Source: Theobroma cacao (lineage: Eukaryota > Streptophyta > Magnoliopsida > Malvales > Malvaceae). From it: a DNA stretch of 64,000 nucleotides. The stretch lies in the NCBI RefSeq assembly GCF_000208745.1, contig NC_030851.1, positions 1,946,666 through 2,010,665 on the forward strand, given 5' to 3'. The position numbers were made by a program, and so were the translations under genes. Shown here in pieces: positions 50,410 through 62,914 of the stretch; position 1 is the stretch's first letter; each line of letters starts with the position of its first letter. Below the pieces are notes generated by a model. It did not search any database. It was given only the letters and a program-made list of their open reading frames with translations, and was not told the DNA's origin.

Positions 50410-50903
50410 ACTATTATATTATATTATTATTTTTATAATATATTAAATTATAATGTCGATATTATGTGTCAATCATAATTCATTTCTTTTTGGGATCTGA
50501 TTTATTGAATTTATTTGGTAATAAGTTAAAATAAAGATAATAATTGAAATAAAAAAGATAGTAATAATAAAAATAGAAAAGGAAATTCGATAGCGTAGGT
50601 GACGAGCCATGGACAAATTTTACTGCTGTCAAAGAAGCGCCTGTCATAAACTCACGTCCTTTCGGAAGAGATTTGACTGGTTAAAGGTTACTATTCACTA
50701 CATGTATTTTCGCACAATGATCATCATCATCGTCGCCGTTCATTTCATCTCAAAAGTCAAACCACTAGATTTCAACAACATCAACGCTCATAGTAAAGAG
50801 ATCAAGAAAAATTCAGATCCCTATACTGATTTGCAAACGATTCCACTTCTGCTTTCTACCTATTTCTACAACAAATCTTTTCACTGGGAAAAAGTTTTCT
50901 GAG

Positions 50904-51383
50904 GTAATTCTTTTTACGCTTTCCTTTTTTCTTCTTTAGTTCTTCTCTCTTGTTTGCTTCCCTGTAAAATCCCTTTAAGCCTTTGTGGGTAGTGATATTC
51001 ATGGTTTGCCTGACTTGACTGTGTGTGAGAGCGTTCAAGCTTTCTTTGTACCTTTTTTGCTTATGCATGTTTCTCTGTTCTTATTGTGTAAGATTTCTTT
51101 TCTTTCTGTGTTGCAGTCTTCATTTTCATCTCTTTCGTATGTTGCGACTCTTAACTTTGTTTTAGAATTTCTTGGTTTCTTTTCATTTCTTTTTTTGGGC
51201 ACTGTCACTTGCTTTGCATTATGATTCTTTCACGAGGGTTTGGCTTGTACTTCCTGTAAAGAAGGGCTGGTTCTGCCTTCTGCGTAGTGCAATGGAATTC
51301 GTGCTCTTTCATTTTTGTGTGTGTGTAAGGTTTTTCGAGTTTCTGTATAGTTTTTTAACATTTTTTATTTGTTACGATACCAG
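50904..51383 (+). other. Probable 5' UTR intron of the SRA gene
   Basis: Donor TGAG|GTAATT at 50904 and acceptor TACCAG ending at 51383 would join a leader exon to the ATG at 51392. A 97-codon open frame just upstream (50,609-50,902) lacks family similarity and is probably leader sequence or an upstream ORF. Confidence 0.45.
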
Positions 51384-51391
51384 GATTTATC

Positions 51392-52291
51392 ATGGCTGCG
51401 GTGGGTCCAAAACCAGGATTTTCATCAAAGCGTAAGCAAGCAAAACAAGATGGCAAAAATCCCCGAGCAGTTGTTTGTGCTGACAATGAGGGGCCCTTTA
51501 CAGCAGAATGGTATGCCAGTCGTCGAAAGATCGAGGAAACTCTGAGGTTTTACAGGGAGTTACTAGTCAACAGAAAGTTATTTGACGAGCTGTCACAAGA
51601 ACCTGAAAAGAGCCCAGATGGAAAGAAATATTCGGGAATAGGTGTTCATATGAGAGCAGCCAGGGTTCTTGAGAGTTCAGGGGGATGGGTTAACACCAGC
51701 AAGCAAATAGGACATGTTTCAGGGATTAAAGTTGGTGATGATTTTCGTTGGAGGGGTGAGTTGAGTATTGTTGGGCTTCACCATGAGTTTCAGAAGGGGA
51801 TAGATTATATGAAGCTGATTAATGGTAAAACCCTGGCTACAAGCATTGTTGATTCTGGTCGATATGAGAATGGCGTGGGGATTACTTCTGACGTGTTGAT
51901 TTACTGTGGCGAAGGTGAAAATCCTAACCTTTCTCGAGTCAGGAAACCTAAAGACCAAAGGCTTGTAGGTGGAAACCTTGCATTGAAGAATAGTATGGAT
52001 AGTAAAACGCCTGTCAGGGTGATTCGTAGGTTAACAGACATTGACACTTCCAAGGAATCAACTACTGTGGGTGCTGCTAAAGGGAATGATATTGGCTACA
52101 AGTTTGTTTATGATGGATTGTATCGTGTGACTGGATTTTGGAAAGAAAGAGGGAAATTTGGTAGATATGTTTACAAGTTCTCATTGAAAAGAATTGAGAG
52201 GCAGCCAGAACTTGACTTGGGGAAATGGAACAAAGTGGGGAATGGTTCTGCTGGCAGTCTCTTTAAAGGGAAGGAAAATGACATTTATTGA
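51392..52291 (+). CDS. SRA/YDG-domain protein, SUVH-like without SET domain
   Basis: A single exon encodes 299 residues. Residues 1-75 are basic and then helical (TAEWYASRRKIEETLRFYRE). The SRA (SET- and RING-associated) domain runs from about 78 to 270, with IGHVSGIKVGDDFRWRGELS, then GLHHEF, GIDYM, YDG-type VYDGLYRVTGFW at 239-250 and KFSLKRIE. SRA domains bind methylated or hemimethylated cytosine, and in SUVH proteins they sit before pre-SET and SET. Here the stop follows 29 residues after the domain and no SET sequence is found downstream. Arabidopsis has similar short YDG/SRA proteins, so this may be a stable family form rather than a truncation. Likely nuclear, reading DNA methylation without methylating histones. 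Function is inferred. Confidence 0.88.
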   Translation: MAAVGPKPGFSSKRKQAKQDGKNPRAVVCADNEGPFTAEWYASRRKIEETLRFYRELLVNRKLFDELSQEPEKSPDGKKYSGIGVHMRAARVLESSGGWVNTSKQIGHVSGIKVGDDFRWRGELSIVGLHHEFQKGIDYMKLINGKTLATSIVDSGRYENGVGITSDVLIYCGEGENPNLSRVRKPKDQRLVGGNLALKNSMDSKTPVRVIRRLTDIDTSKESTTVGAAKGNDIGYKFVYDGLYRVTGFWKERGKFGRYVYKFSLKRIERQPELDLGKWNKVGNGSAGSLFKGKENDIY

Positions 52292-52706
52292 TGCAGGTAA
52301 TAGTTTTGGTGAAGCTTGCAATGGACAATGGACAAGCATCATCATAATTGAAGAGTTGAGGCAAGCACAAATTCTCATACAGGAGAATTTTGTTTTTGTA
52401 CATGCTAGTTGCCTTCTTTTCTTTGGACTGTTTTGGTCTGTAAATAATAGTAATTAGCTTTGAAAATGTTTTACTCAAATGCTTATAGACTGGAAACTAA
52501 TTTTGTTTCATGCTAAAATGCTAGTTGCTTCTCTTCTCTAATTCTGTTTTGGTCTTTAAGTAATACTAGTAATGCAGTATAGAGGGCCTTGAAGCCTGAA
52601 CTTTATGTTTGTGTACCTTTTTTTTCCTGCGTAATGAAGACAAAAACTATGGCAAACCTTTTCACACCCTCCGGCATCAGAACTTAAAAAGGCTACAATT
52701 TGTTTA

Positions 52707-53063
52707 GAGGAATACAGGGCAAAGCTTATATCATGAGGGATGCTGTGCAGGAGCTTCCTGTGGTCTTGAAATCCCTTTTGACACCCAAAACACAGACCGT
52801 GAACCATGTTTGCCGCTTTGAGCTTATGCCTGGTAAGTTTCTAATGATTGGATTGATCATTAATGTGTTTTATCTGCCCATAGACAGCCATCTTTAATCT
52901 TTAATCTTTGAGTAATTGTGTTCAAGTAAAGCACGAAGGGAGTTGAGAATATGGTTTTTTGTTGCTTGGCCTAGCCTGTATCTCAAGCGTTTCAGCTTGG
53001 AGTGGCTTCAGGCCAGACGATAAAAGGATGCTTCAGTGGAATAGAAATCATCTTGGTGCATCG
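52707..53063 (+). other. Possible exon pair of an unrecognised gene fragment
   Basis: A frame open from about 52,707 to 52,832 (including YIMRDAVQELPVVLKSLLTP) ends at G|GTAAGT in phase 1. It can be joined to 52975-53063 after CCTAG, giving an open second exon that ends at TCG|GTTAGT. No further exon or start is evident and I do not recognise the protein. It may be a gene relic or chance. Confidence 0.3.
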
Positions 53064-53778
53064 GTTAGTGCTCTCTTCTATATGCTCCCTTTACTCAAAA
53101 ACCTTAAAGTTTATATCATAAATTATAAATTATAAATCTTAAACTATAAAAAGAAACACCAAGTGAAGCACTAAATGAGTAGAGAATTTTTGTGACGAGT
53201 GGGAGATGACTAATTTTCGATATGAAGACTAACCAAATTTGCAATTCAGAGTTTCTCTTGGCACTCAACTGGTTTTACTTGTATGTTCAGATCCAAGTGA
53301 ACAACCCTTGAATAGCTGACAAAGAAACTATTTGATGAACGACATCATGTTCTATTTGGATAGAATGTTGGTCTCTTATTTTATGTACTCTTTTTTTTTT
53401 TTTTGCATGTTTTTAATCCACTTAATTGCATGAATGTTGCTACATGGAATTTGTTTTTCTTAAGTTAGGTGTTGATATTAATACTTAGAAAATTACATAA
53501 GGCAATCAAAGGGTCAAAGTAACCCATAGGTTGATCATCAATGTATATGTAAAGATTCTTTCTTTATTATATATGTTCACGAATCCTCAATTAATTTAAA
53601 GCTTTAGCACAGCAACTGATCATGTCATGCTCTTTCTTGTTAGCGAATGGCTTCGTTTCCAGCCCTTGAGATGGGTTTTTAGCAAAGGCCATCCTTGAAC
53701 CATGGACACGGCAAAATCGCAATATCAAAATTAATCTGTCGTAAAAATTTGCATCAAGATATAGTACATGCAAGTAAG

Positions 53779-53779
<1 letters not shown>

Positions 53780-53814
<35 letters not shown>
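53780..53814. repeat. (AT)n microsatellite
   Basis: Seventeen uninterrupted AT/TA dinucleotides. Confidence 0.95.
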
Positions 53815-53817
<3 letters not shown>

Positions 53818-54889
53818 CTCCATTATGAAATATTCTCTTGTAATTTTCAAGTAAGGTTTTCAATAATTTGAGAATTTAGATGTTATCCATGTATATGATC
53901 TTCATTTCATTTGAAGATTCATTGTGGCATAAAAATAAAATCAAGAAACAACCATTATGATGATTTCAAGTTGGAAGGTTAGTCATGTCATTCTCCCTTT
54001 TCATGCAAATTTACATAAGGGTATTCTTGTTGTCTTTATGTTCCAAAGTTTTTATTTCTCCCTTCTGAAAATTAAGTTTGTGTAAGTAGCAAGTGACAAG
54101 CTAAAGACCAAATTGTTGGAGGATTCTTAGGTTGGAAATCCTTCTTGTCAAGACAATTATTGCGAATTTAGGGGAAATTAATGCCATAAAAAGGGTCGAG
54201 AATACGCACGGAAGAAAAAGAAACAGTATTCATTTAAAGGCCGAGATGAAAGGTCTAAAAGAGAAAAGGGGTTTTGAAATACCAAGACAACCACAATCAA
54301 GTATTTGAGTTGTAAATTTTTGAAAAGTATATAAAAATAAGAGTATAGTACTAATAAGTATTTTTTTCTTTTGACAGATAATGTAGAGTACTATTAATGA
54401 AAATTGTTTTTTAGTTGTAAGTCAAATAAAATTGACCTCATCGAAACAAGGGAAAATAAAATCAAGGAAAAAAAACAAAAAGCCTAAAAGCCACTTTGAA
54501 AACTTTTTAATTTTTTTCCCTTTATGTTTTGATTTCTACTAATAAAAAATCCGCAATTATTCAACTGTTGTGTTCTAATAAAATATGGTAAAAATGTAAG
54601 GAAAGTGAACGATTTATATCTGTCGTGCCAAACATACTTTTGCAGAAAATTTTTGACCTCATTCAAGGCCATGAACTAAGTACGAAAGCAATGCTTTAAG
54701 GAACAACCACATTATTGGAGGATTTATGAACATAAATGATAAAAGAAAATGAATCTTTACATATATGTTCAACCTCTTTACTAATCTTTTAGATGATCTC
54801 TGATATGTAAAATTACATTTTTTATACAAACATAATGCTAAACAAATAAAATAATAAAAGTACTCAATTTACTTCGCTTCTTGTATGAT

Positions 54890-55240
54890 ATATTTTTGTT
54901 TAATTTAGTTTTTATATTATTAATTTTTATTTAATTTAATTTTTATATTTCTTAATTTTATTCAATTTAATCTTTATGACGTTATAAAATTTTTGTTGGT
55001 CTACCGTGTCGACACCACCACGTGATCACCATGCCAGCATTTCAAACCTACGTCATCACTATGCATGTCAGCAAGGTCTGATCCATCAGCGCCACATCAT
55101 TAATAGTAACAATGAAATTGGACAACGTTAGGGGGACCCAATTATACAAAATCTCACAATAAAAGACTAAATTGATTAGTTTTGAAATAAAGGGAGTAAA
55201 TTGACAAAAATCTCACAATACAAAGATTTATTGGGTACTT
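54890..55240. repeat. Possible non-autonomous transposon
   Basis: The left edge has repeated TTTTATTTAATTTAATTTTTAT blocks. The middle is GC-richer (CCGTGTCGACACC, CCATCAGCGCCACATC). The right edge reads GGGGGACCCAATTATACAAA, then CTCACAATAAAAGACTAAAT. This arrangement is common in dispersed plant repeats, but no clear target duplication was found. Confidence 0.35.
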
Positions 55241-58200
55241 TGACCCAATCAAAGTGTACTCACTCAAATTACCTTGAGGAAGCCTAAAGGTTGGTTCTAT
55301 TTTTTCTATTTACATTAATTATCAAAATTTACATTTGTTAGATTATAGAGATACTATAAATATGAACAAAGGTGATGGATATATTGAAAAATATTACAAA
55401 AAAAAGGGTGTGCACTCAAATACTTGATATACAAATCTCATAAATACGATGATATAATCAAAAGTGTCTTTTTATAATATATTCGGAATCGTAATTTTTG
55501 AAATTTAATGTATTTGTAATTGCAAAATGCATTTATTTATATAAATATAAATGAGTGATATCATTATGTAACCATAGATTTTCTTTTACTCATTTGTTTT
55601 ACAAGAGAAAGCACTGCCACTCGTCTTGGCAGAATAGTGGTGGTAAGAGTGGCGACCGTCATCTTTTAAATTTTAATTTTATTATTATTATTATTATATA
55701 TATATATTTTTAATCATTTTTTATGTAAATTTTTAAATTCACCATTTATAATTCGAACGAGAATCTTTACTAAAGTCCTACCTCTTATCTTCCAGCTAAG
55801 TTATGTTTCCTCAAATTATGAAATTCATAATTATTGTGAAAATCCTTCTCCTATTCATATCCTTTATCATTCTTTTTAGTTGAAGAATCTAATGATTCCA
55901 TTCAATATGTTTATAGCATTATGATATGATTTCGCTTTACATGTGATAAAATGTCAGTGTATAAATTTTATTTTATATATTATCAATGAATTAAATATTA
56001 TCATTTCGTAAATGCATAAAATAAAAATTAAAAAATTCAACAAAATGACGGTCTCTGATAGTATATAAAATTTATTCATTGACAATACATTAAATAGAAT
56101 TTCTTTTGTCATTAATTGGAAACGCTTGGGAGGTTAGTAGGCATGACATATAAAAGTTATTTGTTATAAATGTGGCATTAATTCAGTTTACCTTAATTTG
56201 GACGGATATGATTAAGTGGAAAAATCATCGTGGACGGTCAAGATTCATTGAGTTTCCTATTTAAAAAGCCATCTGCACTGCGACTCTGGTTCAGGTTTAC
56301 ACAGATATAGGATAGCCCTTTTAGCAAGGAAAGAAAATAGCAGTGAACTCTGGACGGTCAGTGATCCATCAGAAAATAGTGATACGGGAATCAACACCGT
56401 CCACCGATGATTTTCTGGTAAATCACTGATTCGATTAGAATTCATTTCTACCTGGAAAATTAACAAGGAAAATCAAGTCAAATATTGTGGTAAGTATTTT
56501 TTTTTTCCCTTACAAGCTTACCTTTGGTACCATAATCTAATGGAACCAAAGAAGATCATTTTTTTTTGGGTATTATTTTGGACAATAGACCTAGAAACAA
56601 AAGTTTTGTGGGTTCAAAGGCCCAATAGGAACAATTTTTTTTTGACAAAATGGGTTCAAAAATAAATAAATAATTAATGTTATTAGAGATAAGTGTTAAT
56701 TGGTTCAAATTGAAATGATTTATCAAAATCAATTAAATTGAGTTAATTCAGATTAGTTTACTTGGTTTTGGTAATAATCAGGTTCTATTAATTTTTTGGT
56801 TTTTAAATTTATAATAGTAAATTTTAGAAATAGCCTCCCTAAATCCTCTCTCATTTCCTTAAAAGTTTAGCTTCCAAAATAGTTAGAATCCATTGATGGA
56901 AATAAGTTGATTCTGGTTATTTCTGATTTTTTATTATATAATTCAATCGATTTGGATTATATTTTATAAAATTTTGACCGAATAAATAAAAACTCACACC
57001 TAAATGTGGTTGCCTTGTGGGTAGTGAAGTAAGGTCAAATGTAGGTCATCAAACCAAGCCAGCCTTGACCCTTTTCAGAGAATAACTTGAGGGCTTCTCC
57101 ATACTTTCGGTTGGATGCTCTTCCATTTTTAATGGCCAATAACAAACGACTTTGAGGAATCAATTTGGATTTACCCATTTCTTGACTTAATTATTTTCCT
57201 TTTGGCAAAGTGGGATGGGGTTACACCATTAGTCAAACCAAATTGAAAGCTTTTCTCCCTTGTTATTGAAACTTGAAAGAACCCTTGTAAACTTTTGTTG
57301 TGTAATGGCAATTTGCCATGGCTATGGATACAATTGAATCCAATTATCTTCGAAAACTTCTTGGTGAGTTAACAGTTCTTGGTTTTATATATATATAAAA
57401 AGACAAAGAAATTGTTGAGTATGTAATTATAGCCCTGTTTTGAATTGACATGTGTGCTAATGCACAGCAATTCCTGATTTGTGGCTACAATCACTTGCTT
57501 TCCAAACCCAAAAGCACTTTAGTATTATAAGAATAGTAAAAAAAAGAAAAAAAAAAGGGCACATTTCTTCCATTCTAGTTGCAAGGGGCAATCTAAATAT
57601 GATTAAAACAAATATCATACCTTTATATTTTGATTTGTAATCTTACAAAATTTTTAATTTCATCATATTGAATATTAATTTATATTTTTTTATATACATA
57701 ACATATGAAGTGATTATGTAATAGTTAACATAAATGTAAAATATGTACATAACATATAAAGTGATCACATAACAGTTAACGTATATATATACACACTGTA
57801 TGAATATATCAATTGTCACATTATCACGTTATTATGTTATATAGATAATAAAATATTAATTTTGTTACTATATATTAATTTTATCTTCATTATCCCCAAT
57901 TTCCTAGCTGGCAGAAAGGAAAGAACAGTAGGAAGAAAAAGAAGGAAAAACAGCTGGCAATATGTGAGCAAGTCCCCGTCTACAGGATTCCAACTTGATT
58001 ATTAAAGGAAAAACAAAAGAATAAAAAAATGAAAAAGAGGGGGGAAAGCGAAGGAAAGGAAAGGAAAGGCTTGTACAATAAGCTTACACTAGTGTAGGTA
58101 ACTGTTGTCCAATCAGAGTAGACATCACATCCTCAATATGTAGCATAATCTATTGAATATAATTATTATTGATTACAAAGAAAGATCCTTGACTTATCAT

Positions 58201-59359
58201 TGGTCCACGTGCATGGCCCATATTGGTCAACTTGTTCCCCCTCCACCACCAACCCCTCCCTGAGTGAAACCCAAATAACATTAAAAATATGATTTATTCC
58301 CCAAAAGTTTAAAAGAAATGTACTCTCTTCCAAGCAAGTGACCATTTTCTATTTGTCCATGCCACATTGCCCACCATTTCAAATTTCAATTCTTAGTGGC
58401 ACCAAACTTTTTAATTGTTTTTTAATAAAGTAAGCTTAAGATAAGTTTAGGGAGGTGGGATTAGATAAATAGTAAAAGAGACCCATACCAAATTAAAAGA
58501 TAATAAAAATCTTATCTTGTTTTTTTATTCTTTTAATGAGGTTTTAAAGAAGTGTAAAGATCATTAATTTGCTATTAATATGCAATAAAAGAAGTTTGAA
58601 TTTGATGTGCTGTCTATATATAGCTTATATATATTATTAATGAATCAAATATTATCATCTCATAAATACATTTTATAATTAAATGATAGTATATTTATAT
58701 ATCGAATATCATTTGTTAATGATAAAACCTCAATCTCGTGTAATTACTAATTTATTTGTTTTCTTAAAACAAATGTAAGAGGAATTAGGAGATAATATCC
58801 CATTTTCATCAATGACAAAGAAAGCATAAAAAGGAAAAAAAATCCATTAAAAAAATTTAATTTCAAAGCAAAATAAATTGATAAAAAAAAGCATTTGAAT
58901 TTCCTATGAAGTAGAGAATCCCAGAAATACCCTTCTCTCACCCACTTTGCTTCTCCTCAACGTTCGGTAGCCCATAAAGTTAAATACAAATTGACTTGAG
59001 AGTCCAATGGAAGTGTGTATATTTTTACAATTTTACTAGAATTTAGATAAAGGGATTAAATCATAAAAAAAAGGAAAAAAAGGTGAGAATTAGAGAGAGA
59101 AAGAGAAAGGGTGTTGTCAAAATTGTAGTAGTTAATACAGAGAGAGAGGGGCATATGCCCACCATGAACACTTGTCTCTCAATCCACACACCCTTCTTTC
59201 TCAACCCTTTTGCAAGCTCTTCTTTCTTTCTTCTTGTTGTTGTTAGTGGAAGTGAGTTTTCTAGAGAGAGAAAGTAAAGAAAGAAAAGGGAAGAGAAGGA
59301 CCCAAGGAGAGGTAGAGGGACAGAGAGAGAGAGAGAAGTATTTTCCAGATGCTCTTTCA

Positions 59360-62300
59360 ATGGGGAAAAATGAGGACCCAAATCTGCAGCAAAGAGAGCA
59401 GAGTCTTGAATCAGGGAGCAATCAAGGGCATCAAGGATGCTTGCGTGGGGGATGTTGGGTGGTTTTGTCAAGGCTTTCAAATGCGTTCAGTTTCAGATGT
59501 GTTTTTGTTTTGTTTCTCAGTTTGTCGGTTTTGTTGCCCGGGATCTTCTGGATCCTTCCTTTTCGCTCTGTAAAGTATGGCTTTGATGCTAAGCAAGCTA
59601 TTAAGCTCAGTGGTAAGTTCTTTTTTTTTTTTTAATTCATTTTTTGTTTCTCATCCTCGTTGTGTGACTTAGGGTTTAATTTTTGAAGTGGGTATTCTGT
59701 AATTTTGGCATAATTTTTGTTGTTTGATTAGGGCTTTTTATGATGTCTCCAGCGAATGGGTATGTTGATTTTCATTGCATTTTTTGTTGTGTAATTTGGA
59801 TCTCCAAATGTAGAGGGATAATGGGTATTTCTCTAATTTATGTTTCATTCACCTTGTAATTGTGTTGTAACTAGGATTCTATGATGGCTGCTGTTGTAAA
59901 TTGCTACTTGGTACTTCATTTACATCTGGGTACTTGGTCTTGATTTTATAGATTCGAAATTTGTATTTTAAATCTGGAATCATGATATCCTAAAATGTGG
60001 GTTTGGCCTTGTCGTTCTTTTATATGTGTCTGATGTTTCCCGTTGGCGGATGGTAGTTATTTTGCCTTGTTGTTGTTTTATTAGTTTCTGCTCATGTTTT
60101 AGTGAAATGGGAATGCATTTATTTCATCTTCTTCTAGCATTTCTGGGAGGGCAGGTTCTTTTTGGATTTCCAAATAAGAACTATATTTTCAAATATTTTA
60201 TTGCATTTTATTTACTGACTTAAGTGTGGCTCTAATTATAATTTTGTAATCGGAAGTGATTGTTTTGCTATATTTAGAGTATTTCTCCTTTCATGAAAGG
60301 GGCAATCATTAATGGTTTGTTTCAATGCCTTTTCTCCCCCTTTTCTTTTGAGAAAAGGGCTATGTATCATACCTAAAAATTGATAATTGATTGATCAGAT
60401 AGAAACTGGTGATCTTTTGCAAGATCATGTGCAATTATACAAGTAATCAATTCTCTATAAAACTCAATGGTTTTCTTTTTCTTTCTTGAACTGAGCTATA
60501 GAACTAAGGTAATGTTTTCAGTTGCTTGATTAGAATTGACCTTTCCTAGTTTGGCCTAAATGTGTGTAGAAGTAAGACCTTTCATTGATTGTATTTCCAT
60601 CATGCTGAATGACTTTTTGAGTTCAGTGATGTAGTTCTATAAGTAATTTTCCTTGTTTGTTGCTTATGTATATCCATTTATTCTTTGCAGCACCAGTTCA
60701 TGCATGCTTTAAACTTCAGAAACCAGTTTCACAGCTTGTTCAGCATATTGGAAAGTTAGAGTATGATATCTTTGAAGAAATAGGTGTCCCGGATACTAAG
60801 GTTTTACGCCTAACTTCTGCCATTATATAATATGTATGTTCCGCCATATTATGTAGAAACTTGATCTAAAAGCAACTCATTTTCAACAGGTGGCTATCTT
60901 ATCCATGCACCAGTCAGGTGCATCTAACTCTACCAATGTGGTGTTTGGTGTTCTTTCTGATCCCATAAATGATCCAATAAATCCAGTATCCCTAAGTGTG
61001 CTGAGATCATCTCTAATCGAGCTGTTCCTCCAGCAATCCAATCTGACTTTGACAACTTCAATTTTTGGGCAGCCTTCTGAGTTCGAGATTTTGAAGTTTC
61101 CTGGAGGCATCACTATAATCCCCGTGCAATCTGCTTCCATCTGGCAGATAACCCAGATTCTATTTAATTTTACTCTGAATAATTCGATATCTGAAATACA
61201 GGACAAATTCATTGAATTAAAGGATCAGTTGAAATATGGACTGCGTCTGAGGTCTTATGAGGTATGGTATTTGTTTCGAGCAGCGTCATACTTTTCAATT
61301 TCACCAATGGTTTGTTTTTGGGTGGATCTGTGATAGCCTTAGACTACCATTCTCATGACTTCAAATCTGGGCAAATAGTGTTTCGAAGTGGAAATTGGAA
61401 AACTTCTTGCTACTAAATTATTCAAAGCAATTGAAATTCATGAATATTAATAATTTGATTCTGTTAAAGATGAAGAAACACACTGCATCTTAAGTGTTCG
61501 GTCTTTAGCCAACTGTTGTTGCATCCCTCCAGCTATTGAAGAAGATATGGCTCTTGATTAGCTCCTTGGATATATTTATAGATGCCAGATTATGTATTAG
61601 TAACTGCATCTTAACCGTAGTTGAGGAAATGAAAACCTTGAAGTTTCTTCATGCAATGACTGAAATTAGAGGTTGGGGGGAGAGCAAAGAGGATCTCATT
61701 TGCCTTTTCTGTACCTTATTTTTGTACCTTTTGATGCCATAATATTGGAGCCCTATCTTTTGGTACTACTTGTTCATGATTTTTGGTATTTCTTTTCATT
61801 GCAGAATGTGTTTGTGCAATTAACAAACATAAATGGCTCCACAATATCTTCCCCAGTCATAGTTCAGGCTTCAGTGATGTCAGATTTTGGCAGCCTTCTG
61901 CCACAGAGATTAAAACAGTTGGCTCAAACCATCACAGACTCTCCTGCAAAGAATCTTGGTCTTAATAACACAGTCTTTGGTAAAGTTAAAAGCATTAGCT
62001 TATCATCTTATCTGAAGGGTTCACTTCATGCTGGCCCTCCTACTCCTTCACCAGCTCCATCTCCAGGGCCATCAATTTCCCCACATCCTACTTTTCCACC
62101 GACTCACTCTCCAGCATCACTACCCAAGAGTCATCATCGTCATCTTCCACATTGTCGTAAGTGCAAAGCTACTTCTCCATCTGCTCATAGTCCCCTGCAT
62201 TCACCAAGTCCTGGAAGTGGTTCCTACCTATCTTTGCCTCCTACTTCAATTTCTCCTGCACCCTCTAGTGCAATGACTCATCCCCCTCCCCCCTGTCCAT

Positions 62301-62914
62301 ACTCTCGTCATGCAGTTTCGCCAAGTTCTTCACCAAGATCTCATTCTAACCTAATTCCTCACCACCCACCTGTAATGAGTCCCCGGTCACAGTTGTCCCC
62401 AGAACTACCACCTTTACCTTCAGTGTCTTATGGGTCTCGGCCTGGCCATGGTATGGAAAGTACGGAAGGTCCAGTTTCTGCACCACTTGCTCAGTCTCCA
62501 TCAGCGCCATCTCCATCATGTATGCATCTAGTGCTTAGTGAATTATATATATGATTCTTCTTATGCCTTGTTTTCCATTTTATATAATATGATCCTTTAC
62601 TTTCTTAAACTGTATTCTGGTTTGATTTACTATGTCTGATGCTCTCCTGCCTATGTGTTCAAGTGTGACAGTAGTATTGGTGTATCTCCATCATGTTGCA
62701 TCTATCTATGTTTTTTTATGTGTTTAGGCAATGGAAATACCAGTTGGATATGCATATGTTTTTAGTTTTCTTTGTATTACTAAATTATAGCTAATTCTAA
62801 ATATTATATTTGTGATTGTTGTATGCATTTGCAGCTTTAGCAGTACGTGTTCTCACCAAGGAAGTCTGGTTACGGGGCTTTTTTGTACTTGTGATCTTTC
62901 ATCTACTCTTATGA
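59360..62914 (+). CDS. Membrane-anchored proline-rich protein (DUF7036-like)
   Basis: Five exons, 59360-59612, 60691-60800, 60890-61261, 61805-62519 and 62835-62914, encode 509 residues in phase. A polar N-terminus is followed by one membrane segment (about 44-66, FSFRCVFVLFLSLSVLLPGI). Next comes a two-part folded region of about 250 residues rich in conserved hydrophobics (VFGVLSDPIN, FGQPSEFEILKFPGGITIIP, NVFVQLTNINGS, FGKVKSISLSSYLKGSLHAG). After that is a ~150-residue Pro/Ser/His-rich stretch with many SP, PPP and SPSP motifs that could be O-glycosylated. The end is hydrophobic (GFFVLVIFHLLL), like a GPI or tail anchor. This order matches plant proteins labelled DUF7036 or hydroxyproline-rich glycoprotein family; the function is unknown. 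The ATG is the one before GKNEDPN. Upstream DNA is GA-rich leader. Confidence 0.85.

Larger units (their letters stand above)
53100..59040. other. Long AT-rich intergenic region
   Basis: About 6 kb with no supported gene. It contains an (AT)n run at 53,780-53,814, a possible transposon at 54,890-55,240, a TTATTATTATTA/ATATAT tract near 55,680, and many AT-rich homopolymers. The last few hundred bases are C/T- and GA-rich and belong to the promoter and leader of the DUF7036-like gene. Confidence 0.6.

Noticed and set aside
50609..50902. 97-codon frame upstream of the SRA gene
   Set aside because: No family similarity; it ends just before a donor site and is better explained as 5' UTR or an upstream ORF.
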